From positions 112,382-159,733 of the forward strand of contig JAQWAS010000001.1 in the NCBI GenBank assembly GCA_028707495.1: DNA of 47,352 nt. The letters are read 5' to 3'. The stretch is from Patescibacteria group bacterium. Its GTDB lineage: Bacteria; Patescibacteriota; Patescibacteriia; UBA2591; JAQWAS01. The notes under the pieces were generated by a model, which worked only from the letters and a program-made list of their open reading frames with translations, was not told the origin of the DNA and made no database searches. Positions within the stretch are counted from its first letter, which is position 1. Each line of letters begins with the position of its first letter. Shown here in pieces: positions 41,418 through 47,352 of this stretch. The translations under genes and the position numbers were made by a program.

Positions 41418-41822
41418 TTAGTTAAAAAAATAATGCCACCATTTCAAACAATTTTTAGACACCGATAGTTCATCTTCTGAAGAGTTCTCAAATTGATCGG
41501 GCGTGTTGGGATTATCTAAGATAACAACCACTTGTTCACCCGGTTTTTGCATACCCAATTTTAAACGGCTTTCACGTTCACCGAATTCATCGCTGTCTAA
41601 ATATTGAATTAGCTTATTTAGTTCTAAATTTTCTTGTTCGATTGCCAAGGCTTGATTTTCCAAATTTTTAATTTCATGATTGACTTGCTGACTTCTAAAA
41701 ACGGTTTTAATAGTTGAATAAAAAACTAATGAAAAAATAATTAGCAAAACAAGTAGTGACCATTTTGAACTCCAAAGATATCTAAAAGACGATTGACGAT
41801 TGTAAAATTTAAATCTCTTCAT
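41418..41822 (-). CDS. FtsB/DivIC-type division protein
   Basis: Bitopic membrane protein of 134 residues. A basic N-terminus and membrane segment (~19-38) are followed by a coiled coil (~45-72, NHEIKNLENQALAIEQENLEL) and a segment with the family's ESRLKLGMQKPGEQVVV. Such proteins join FtsL and FtsQ in the divisome, and an FtsQ-like gene is at 6307. It overlaps the PH-domain gene upstream by 14 bases. Confidence 0.87.
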   Translation of the reverse strand: MKRFKFYNRQSSFRYLWSSKWSLLVLLIIFSLVFYSTIKTVFRSQQVNHEIKNLENQALAIEQENLELNKLIQYLDSDEFGERESRLKLGMQKPGEQVVVILDNPNTPDQFENSSEDELSVSKNCLKWWHYFFN

Positions 41823-42459
41823 CGTTTTGATCGGTTTGATTAATAATTTTTTCTAAATTATCTTTACCTAGACTAATTTTTAAACTGCGAATGACTTTAT
41901 AAATTTCCTGCAAAGGTGTATTATTTAAAATGTCCTCAGCAGTTAATAATTTTTTTTCGATAGCTTGACGAGCTTGACGTTGTTCTTGACAAATTTGCGA
42001 AATTAAATTTTGATCAATTTTGGGTTTAGCGATGTTTTGAATAGTAATTTTTTTATTTGGTAAAATCTGAACGTTAATATCGCCATACTGAAACAGGGTT
42101 CTAAAAATACCTTTAACTTGATAATCCACGTCACTAATTTTATCATAATCAACCTCTACGACCTGACGATGGAATAAACCCTGTTGCATTAAATTAATCA
42201 CTCTAAAATTAGTAATAATTAACTCACTAAAAAACCAACTCACGTAAATTCTAAGAATTAAAATAAAACCAATCATAATCATTGCAACAAACAGGGCAAT
42301 TCCCCATGTGCCTTTTTGAAAAAGTGGATACATGAAAAAAAATCCCCCCAGTAACAATAAAATGGCAATTAAAATTGACCAAGTAAAAGTCAGGGGGTGT
42401 GGATGAGCGGACTTTAAAATATTTTCATTTTCACGTAAAATATGATTAGGCTTAAACAT
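41809..42459 (-). CDS. Bacterial PH-domain (bPH2) membrane protein
   Basis: 216 residues. Two membrane segments (~25-45 and ~52-75) lead into a bPH2 (YdbS/DUF304-like) domain, starting ELIITNFRVINLMQQGLFHRQ and containing EVDYDKISDVDYQVKGIF. The last ~60 residues are a charged helical tail. Function is unknown; such domains are thought to bind proteins or lipids at the membrane. First gene of the operon with FtsB, the Clp fragment and the YggT-like peptide. Confidence 0.83.
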   Translation of the reverse strand: MFKPNHILRENENILKSAHPHPLTFTWSILIAILLLLGGFFFMYPLFQKGTWGIALFVAMIMIGFILILRIYVSWFFSELIITNFRVINLMQQGLFHRQVVEVDYDKISDVDYQVKGIFRTLFQYGDINVQILPNKKITIQNIAKPKIDQNLISQICQEQRQARQAIEKKLLTAEDILNNTPLQEIYKVIRSLKISLGKDNLEKIINQTDQNDEEI

Positions 42460-42465
42460 AATTTT

Positions 42466-42573
42466 ATGGCTAAGAAAAATAAATTAAAAATTATTTACAT
42501 TTTAATAATCGCCTTTTCAGCTTTAATTCTAGTTTTATTAGGTATTTATCCTTTACTTGAAATTATCTTTTAA
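42466..42573 (+). CDS. Possible 35-aa membrane peptide
   Basis: ORF MAKKNKLKIIYILIIAFSAL followed by more hydrophobic residues and ending LLEIIF. Basic start plus one membrane helix is the normal shape of small membrane peptides. It lies on the plus strand in the gap between two minus-strand genes and overlaps the end of lepA by 11 bases. No ribosome site is visible. It could be a chance ORF. Confidence 0.35.
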   Translation: MAKKNKLKIIYILIIAFSALILVLLGIYPLLEIIF

Positions 42574-44395
42574 ACATAGCTAAATAAGCTTCTGGCGGAA
42601 TATTAACTCTACCCATTTGGCGCATTTTTTGTTTGCCTTTTTTCTGTTTAGCTAAAAGTTTTCTTTTACGTGTCACGTCGCCACCATACAACTTAGCCGT
42701 GACATCTTTACGCATTGGAGCAATTCTCTCAGAAGCAATAATTTTTCCACCACCCTTATCGTCACTATTAATAACTGCCTGAATTTTAATTTCAAACATC
42801 TGGCGTGGAATATTATTTTTTAAAGATTGAACTATTTGTCGTGCTTCTTGAAAACTAGAATCTTTATAAATTAAAGCTGACAAAGCTGGCATTTTTTCTT
42901 CAGAAATTAAAATGTCAAGTTTAATAATTTCAGTTGATCGATAATTATTAAATTCATAATTTAAAGAAGCATAACCCGACGAGACACTTTTTAGTTTATC
43001 ATAAAAATCACGAATAAGCGAATTTAAGGGCAAATCATAATGTAAAATTACTCGACGTTGGTAGGTAGTTTTAACTTGATGATCCAAATATTCTGTTGAG
43101 ATATATTCACCATTTTTATTAGTAACTAATTCCATAATTGGACCTAAATATTTTTCTGGTGTAATAATATCCACTTTCATCCAGGGTTCTTGAACTGACT
43201 CAACCTTGGTTGGTTCTGGCATTTCCTGTGGCCGATGAACTAAAAGCTGTTGGCCATTTTTTAATTTAACATGATAAGCGACTGAAGGCGTAGTAATAAT
43301 TACTTTTAAATTATATTCTCGCTTTAAACGTTCTTGAATAATTTCTAGATGCAATAAGCCTAAAAAACCACACGAAAAACCATGACCCAAGGCCTGGGAA
43401 TAATCCGGTTCAAAAGTTAAGGCCGCATCATTGAGCTGTAATTTTTCTAAACTTTCACGCAATTTATTAAAATTACTTCCTTCACTTAAATAAATCCCAG
43501 CAAAAACCATCGGCTTGACTTCTTTATATCCAGGCAAGGCTTCAACTTTTATTTTAGGATTAACAACGGTATCACCAACTCGACAATGCTGACTAATTTT
43601 TAAGCCGGTTGCTAAATAACCAATTTCGCCTACACTTAATTCTGTAACTTTTTTAAGTTTAGGATTAAAAATACCGGTTTCTAAAACTTCCGCCTCTTGT
43701 TGTGATGCCATCATTAAAATTTTATCTTCTGATTTTATTTGTCCATCAACAACTCGAATATAAGCCATCACCCCCTTATATTCGTCAAAATGTGAATCAA
43801 AAATCAAAGCCTTGAATGGCTTATTAATTTCACCCTGAGGCGGTGGAACCTGCTTAATAACTTCTTTTAAAATTTGTTCTACCCCCTGACCAGTCTTGGC
43901 TGAAACCAAGAGAATGTCTTCTTTTTTAATTGATAATAAGTTCATAATTTCTTGTTGTGTACCTTCCACGTCAGCATTGGGTAAATCAATTTTATTAATG
44001 ACTGGAATAATAGTTAAATCCTGCTCTAAAGCTAAATATAAATTTGACAAAGTTTGAGCCTGAATACCCTGGACAGCATCGACTAATAAAATCGCACCTT
44101 CAACCGCTGCCAAGGAACGCGAAACTTCATAATTAAAATCCACATGTCCGGGCGTGTCAATTAAATTTAATTCATATTCTTGATCGCCTAATTTATATTT
44201 CATCCTGACTGGCTGTAATTTAATGGTAATCCCCTTTTCTCTTTCTAAATCCATTTGATCTAAAATCTGCTCTTTCATGTCTCTTTGTGAAACAGTTTGC
44301 GTCAATTCCAAAAAACAATCAGCTAAGGTTGACTTGCCATGATCGATATGCGCAATTATACAGAAATTGCGAATGTGGTTAGTTGTATTTGACAT
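42563..44395 (-). CDS. lepA: Elongation factor 4 (LepA)
   Basis: Ribosomal GTPase that back-translocates or aids assembly. 610 residues, normal. G1 is AHIDHGKST, G2 REKGITIK, G3 DTPGHVDF, G4 NKIDLPNAD. Domains II and III follow, then the LepA-specific C-terminal domain with ERIAPMRKDVTAKLYGGD and the closing RQMGRVNIPPEAYLA. The ATG at 44395 has no ribosome site. The gene is followed by the bPH operon on the same strand after ~100 bases. Confidence 0.97.
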   Translation of the reverse strand: MSNTTNHIRNFCIIAHIDHGKSTLADCFLELTQTVSQRDMKEQILDQMDLEREKGITIKLQPVRMKYKLGDQEYELNLIDTPGHVDFNYEVSRSLAAVEGAILLVDAVQGIQAQTLSNLYLALEQDLTIIPVINKIDLPNADVEGTQQEIMNLLSIKKEDILLVSAKTGQGVEQILKEVIKQVPPPQGEINKPFKALIFDSHFDEYKGVMAYIRVVDGQIKSEDKILMMASQQEAEVLETGIFNPKLKKVTELSVGEIGYLATGLKISQHCRVGDTVVNPKIKVEALPGYKEVKPMVFAGIYLSEGSNFNKLRESLEKLQLNDAALTFEPDYSQALGHGFSCGFLGLLHLEIIQERLKREYNLKVIITTPSVAYHVKLKNGQQLLVHRPQEMPEPTKVESVQEPWMKVDIITPEKYLGPIMELVTNKNGEYISTEYLDHQVKTTYQRRVILHYDLPLNSLIRDFYDKLKSVSSGYASLNYEFNNYRSTEIIKLDILISEEKMPALSALIYKDSSFQEARQIVQSLKNNIPRQMFEIKIQAVINSDDKGGGKIIASERIAPMRKDVTAKLYGGDVTRKRKLLAKQKKGKQKMRQMGRVNIPPEAYLAMFKR

Positions 44396-44422
44396 GGATT
44401 AAAAATTTTTAATATTATTCTG

Positions 44423-44593
44423 GAACGAATCCGCCAGCCGGCGGACGTGGCAATCTTCGTCTCTAGAGTGTCATTGCGAGCCCCGACAAAGGAAGGGCGT
44501 GGCAATCCCGCAAATCAACACCTCGTGCGCCAATTTAGGGGATTGCCACGGTCGTCATCCGCCGAATCGGCGGATTGACTCCCTCGCAATGAC
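44423..44593. repeat. Palindromic element B2, full copy plus flanking fragment
   Basis: A full copy at 44470-44593 is bounded by GTCATTGCGAG and CTCGCAATGAC. Internal stems are GTGGCAATCCC with GGGATTGCCAC and TCCGCCGA with TCGGCGGA. Its right part matches the element at 21520-21613. A fragment (44423-44469) with its own TCCGCC/GGCGGA stem and a GTGGCAATC segment lies directly before it, as in B1. It occupies most of the 282-bp gap between the divergent lepA and the gene at 44678. Confidence 0.85.
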
Positions 44594-44601
44594 GCTAGGT
44601 C

Positions 44602-44630
44602 TTAACATGGATTAAAATGTGTGCTAAGAT
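44602..44630 (+). promoter_or_regulatory. Promoter of the 93-aa gene
   Basis: TTAACA (44602-44607), exact 17-bp spacer, TAAGAT (44625-44630) preceded by TGC. The -35 box starts nine bases after the repeat element. Confidence 0.7.
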
Positions 44631-44677
44631 AAAATATAATTTAACGTTCTTTTAAAATCTTAATATCTGGAGGAAAA

Positions 44678-44959
44678 ATGAAAAACATTGGTTTTTTTAA
44701 CATCGTCATTGTTGCCGTTGAAATAACATTCTATCTTATTTTTTTAATTTCTTATTTTATTTCAACGTCCAAGAATGCCGCAAAAAATAAAAAAGGTGTT
44801 ATTGATTTTTACTCAGGTGTTATTTGTTTAAGCATACCCTTCTTTATTCCAAGTACTCCCTTAGGATTAAAAATTGTCATGTGGCTTTTTGCTCTTCAGG
44901 GATTTTATGATGCCATCAACGACAAATACTTCCTAACGGGTAAAACAACAGAAAAATAA
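44678..44959 (+). CDS. Small membrane protein, 93 aa
   Basis: Three hydrophobic segments (~6-28, ~43-56 and ~61-76) and polar ends. The start is set by GGAGG at 44669-44673, five bases before the ATG. No family is recognised. It is another self-contained orphan unit with promoter and terminator, placed beside a palindromic repeat. Confidence 0.75.
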   Translation: MKNIGFFNIVIVAVEITFYLIFLISYFISTSKNAAKNKKGVIDFYSGVICLSIPFFIPSTPLGLKIVMWLFALQGFYDAINDKYFLTGKTTEK

Positions 44960-44970
44960 AAAATTTTTCA

Positions 44971-45009
44971 AAAGCTTCGCCATAAAATCAGGTGGAGCTT
45001 TTTTATTTT
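44971..45009 (+). terminator. Terminator of the 93-aa gene
   Basis: 11-bp stem from 44971-44981 to 44991-45001 with two G-T pairs and a 9-base loop, followed by a T-rich tract to 45010. Confidence 0.85.
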
Positions 45010-45036
45010 TCAAAAATCCAAGAATCAATCCAACCA

Positions 45037-45090
45037 CCCCTCTTTCCCCTTCCTGAACTAAATCCAGGACAGGCTCTTACTAAGGAGGGG
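45037..45090. repeat. Small palindromic element (family C)
   Basis: Outer stem CCCCTC (45037-45042) with GAGGGG (45085-45090) encloses an inner stem TCCTG (45051-45055) with CAGGA (45065-45069). It lies between the convergent 93-aa gene and murJ. Only one copy is seen in the window. Confidence 0.5.
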
Positions 45091-45111
45091 AGAAAAAATT
45101 CTCAGCCTTAA

Positions 45112-46698
45112 TTATCTCCTCAAAAATCTACCTAACCTACTATTAAAAATCTTTTTAATCGCATCAACTTCCTCCATTTTAAAAGCTAAAGCTAAAGAAA
45201 GAAATACTCCACAACCCACACCACCGGCAATCAAAAATTGTAAAAATACACCGTGAAATCTTTGCATATCAACTACCTCACCTAAAATATTTTTAGTTAA
45301 TTGTAAAAAAATACCTGAAATTAAACTAATAACTATAATACGCAAAAACGACCAGCAAATCTTCTTTTCATCTAGCCATTTAAATCTAGTTCTTAAAATC
45401 AAAAATAAAATTGTCATATTTAAAATACTACCAATTGAAAAAGCCAAAGCTAAACCAGGCACACCCATAATTTTTCCCAAATATAAACCTAAACCAATAT
45501 TAATGGCGACTGAAATCAAACTACTCAAAACCGGTGTTTTGGTGTCTTTTAAAGCATAAAACGAGCGCGCCAATAACGGAATTAAAGATTGAGCAAATAA
45601 AGACAAACTAAACCAACCTAAAGTTTTTAAAGTCAAAACTGTATCCTGCCAATCAAATTCACCTGCCCCTAAAACGATTCTAACTACTTGAGCGCGTAAT
45701 AAAAAAATAAAAATTGAAGCGGGAATAATTAAAAATAAAATACGTCTTAAAGTTACGGAAAAATTTATTACAAATTCTTGCTCTTTATTTTGGCTGATAT
45801 TTTCTGATAAATATGGAAAACAGGCTACAGCCAAAGGAATAGCTAAAATACCAATTGGCATGTGTTGCAAGTTATTAGCTAAATTGAAAACCGCCACACT
45901 CCCCACGGCTAAAGTTGAAGCAATGATAGTAATAATTAATTGGTTAACTTGATTAATAGCTAAACCAAAAGTCCGTGGCAACATTAAAACGGCAATTTTT
46001 TTAACACCAGAGTGACGCCAATTCAAAACAGGTTGCCAATGCCAACCAGTTTTAAACACCGCTGGTAATTGAATTATTAAATGTAACAACGAACCCACAA
46101 CCACACCCCAAGCCAAACCGATTGGTCCAAATTTGGGTACTAAAAAAATAATACCCAGAATAATACCTAAATTATACATCACTGGAGCCAAGGAATAGGC
46201 TAAGAATTTTTTGAAAGAATTTAAAATACTAGAAACAACATTACTTAATCCAAAAAAAACAATACTTAGCAACATAATACGCGTTAATTCGGCTGTGGCC
46301 AACTGCTTGTCGGACGAAAAACCAGGCGCCACCAAATAACCAATTAATGGTCGGGCTAAAATAAATAAAATTATTCCTAAAATTGTTAAAAAAACAAAAA
46401 TTAAATTCATAATCGAATTGGCAATTTTAAAAGCTTCGTCCTTATCTTTTTGCCAATAATCGATAAAAACCGGAATAAAAGCAGCTGCTAAGGCACCCAA
46501 AACCAATGTATTAAAAATTAAATCTGGCAAACGGAAAGCAGCATAATAAGTATCTAAGACATCACCAGCTCCAAAATTAACCGCCAACAAACGATCACGC
46601 AATAAACCGAGTAATTTACTGATAACAGAAAAAACAGCAATAATCATCGCTCCGCCGGCGACTGTTTTACCAACTCTATCTTCAAAAAATTTCTTCAT
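45112..46698 (-). CDS. murJ: Lipid II flippase MurJ
   Basis: Flips lipid II across the membrane. 528 residues with about fourteen membrane segments (MATE-like fold). The N-terminal block SKLLGLLRDRLLAVNFGAGD and the later DTYYAAFRLPDLIFN are family signatures. LARSFYALKDTKTPV is in the middle region. With mraY, murG and ftsW this completes the lipid II path in the window. It has a TATAAT-like AT-rich leader and no ribosome site. Confidence 0.96.
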   Translation of the reverse strand: MKKFFEDRVGKTVAGGAMIIAVFSVISKLLGLLRDRLLAVNFGAGDVLDTYYAAFRLPDLIFNTLVLGALAAAFIPVFIDYWQKDKDEAFKIANSIMNLIFVFLTILGIILFILARPLIGYLVAPGFSSDKQLATAELTRIMLLSIVFFGLSNVVSSILNSFKKFLAYSLAPVMYNLGIILGIIFLVPKFGPIGLAWGVVVGSLLHLIIQLPAVFKTGWHWQPVLNWRHSGVKKIAVLMLPRTFGLAINQVNQLIITIIASTLAVGSVAVFNLANNLQHMPIGILAIPLAVACFPYLSENISQNKEQEFVINFSVTLRRILFLIIPASIFIFLLRAQVVRIVLGAGEFDWQDTVLTLKTLGWFSLSLFAQSLIPLLARSFYALKDTKTPVLSSLISVAINIGLGLYLGKIMGVPGLALAFSIGSILNMTILFLILRTRFKWLDEKKICWSFLRIIVISLISGIFLQLTKNILGEVVDMQRFHGVFLQFLIAGGVGCGVFLSLALAFKMEEVDAIKKIFNSRLGRFLRR

Positions 46699-46771
46699 GT
46701 CTTTTATAAAAAATTAAATTATATAATTATATTTTACTCTTTTTTATTTTAAAAATCAATTCTAAAAGTTA

Positions 46772-46799
46772 AAACCCCGATTGTTGCCAACTGGGGTTT
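46772..46799 (-). terminator. Terminator of the 116-aa gene
   Basis: AAACCCC (46772-46778) pairs with GGGGTTT (46793-46799), 14-base loop, with a T-rich run on the minus side. Confidence 0.6.
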
Positions 46800-46800
46800 G

Positions 46801-47151
46801 TTAATTGAAGGTAAAAAAAATAATTTTGCCTTTTTGTTCGACAAGATTATACTTGATAAAATAATATGTTTCATTCTTAACCCTGCCCCAAAAAGCCCAA
46901 TGGGCGAAAAGATTATGTTGAGTTGAAAAATCAAGCTGGACTATATATTCTTCTAAGGTTAAATTATGTTTTTGATTATCAACCTCAATCTTAAATACTA
47001 TAGCCACATCCGTGTGTTTCATAGCTACAAACGGATATTGCTCGTTTTCTGGTTGCATATCTACGGCTTCCTGCTGAATAATTCTAACTCGGCTAAAATC
47101 TATTTCCTTGGGTCCATCAATCACCGGATACCATTTTAATAGTTCAAGCAT
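46801..47151 (-). CDS. Orphan soluble protein, 116 aa
   Basis: No family is recognised. It has no signal or membrane segment and is predicted mixed alpha-beta with aromatic strands (FAHWAFWGRV, YYFIKYNLV). The ATG at 47151 follows AGGAGGGG, so the start is clear. It has a consensus promoter at 47189-47217, three bases from a probable insertion sequence, and a terminator at 46772-46799. Same layout as the other orphan genes. Confidence 0.75.
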   Translation of the reverse strand: MLELLKWYPVIDGPKEIDFSRVRIIQQEAVDMQPENEQYPFVAMKHTDVAIVFKIEVDNQKHNLTLEEYIVQLDFSTQHNLFAHWAFWGRVKNETYYFIKYNLVEQKGKIIFFTFN

Positions 47152-47188
47152 CTCCCCTCCTGTTATATAAAAAGAACTTTTTTGTTTA

Positions 47189-47217
47189 AGTTTAATCTAT
47201 TTTTTAATTTTTGTCAA
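47189..47217 (-). promoter_or_regulatory. Sigma-70 promoter of the 116-aa gene
   Basis: Minus strand TTGACA (47217-47212), 17-bp spacer, TAAACT (47194-47189). Confidence 0.75.
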
Positions 47218-47219
47218 TA

Positions 47220-47352
47220 TTAAAGGGGTGCATTCTACTCCGAAGTGAAACATCAAGACAACTTAAAGGGGCACACGTTTTCAAGTAAAATGATTATTGA
47301 GCAATCAATAATTAACTTGATAAACAATATGCCCTACAAACATTTTACCTTA
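47220..47352 (+). mobile_element. Left end of a probable IS30-family insertion sequence
   Basis: Starts near 47220 and runs past the window edge. The segment holds two copies of TTAAAGGGG (47220-47228 and 47263-47271), and between them GTGCATTCTACTCCGAAGTG, a probable terminal-repeat region. It then enters a transposase start at 47329. The exact end is uncertain, since the right end is outside the window. Confidence 0.6.
47329..47352 (+). CDS. IS30-family transposase, N-terminal fragment
   Basis: Only the first eight codons (MPYKHFTL) lie in the window. This matches the IS30 transposase N-terminus (Y-K/S-H-x-T/S-L/x-E-E-R), which starts the helix-turn-helix region. The gene continues to the right. 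Confidence 0.6.

Overview
The window is AT-rich, densely packed bacterial DNA made of short operons, split palindromic repeats and many short orphan genes. The gene set points to a Candidatus Patescibacteria (CPR) genome of the Parcubacteria type. It contains a DUF5652-like membrane protein, a YggT-like mini-protein, a membrane-anchored Clp fragment, many CPR-style membrane and surface proteins, and a full peptidoglycan and translation kit with no respiratory or biosynthetic operons. This placement is an inference from content and style; no rRNA gene is present to fix it.

Left part (1-7.7 kb), mostly on +: greA, lysS, an orphan gene with a nested internal start, an HD-domain protein, serS, a small divergent orphan gene, then alr overlapping ftsQ and a DUF5652-like protein. 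Two copies of a miniature palindromic element lie here, one with an 8-bp target duplication. From 7.7 to 12.2 kb, on -: an M23 murein hydrolase, gltX, a zinc-ribbon membrane protein and a GT2 glycosyltransferase. clpB (12.4-15.0 kb, +) sits behind a sigma-70 promoter and a CIRCE operator. It is followed on - by a PrsW-type protease and a 1773-residue surface protein.

Middle (21.2-32.2 kb): a 439-bp gene-free stretch holds a possible small RNA, a single DnaA box and a second palindromic repeat family. Next, on +, come a lysozyme-like secreted protein, an extradiol-dioxygenase-like protein, and an operon containing a GGDEF diguanylate cyclase, fmt and a 47-aa membrane peptide. After two small orphan genes come murD-ftsW-murG-murC, a partial dcw cluster on -.

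Right part (32.3-47.35 kb), mostly on -: a beta-rich secreted protein and a small membrane protein. Next come overlapping DNA-repair genes (AlkD-like and T4 endonuclease V-like), a TspO-like protein, MazG, a DEDD exonuclease, an IMPDH/GMP reductase family enzyme, mraY and a C39-like peptidase; rpmA is on +. An operon of bPH-domain protein, FtsB/DivIC, single-AAA+ Clp and YggT-like peptide follows, then lepA, murJ and one more orphan gene. The last ~130 bp are the left end of a probable IS30-family element, whose transposase start is cut by the window edge.

Functionally the window is dominated by cell-wall synthesis and division (alr, mraY, murD, murG, murC, ftsW, ftsQ, ftsB, murJ, M23, lysozyme-like), translation (lysS, serS, gltX, fmt, rpmA, lepA, greA) and protein quality control (clpB, Clp fragment, PrsW). 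A recurring pattern is two kinds of gene start. Housekeeping genes have ATG starts with no Shine-Dalgarno sequence, some apparently leaderless. Short orphan genes have a -35/-10 promoter with exact 17-bp spacing, a strong AGGAGG-type site and their own terminator.
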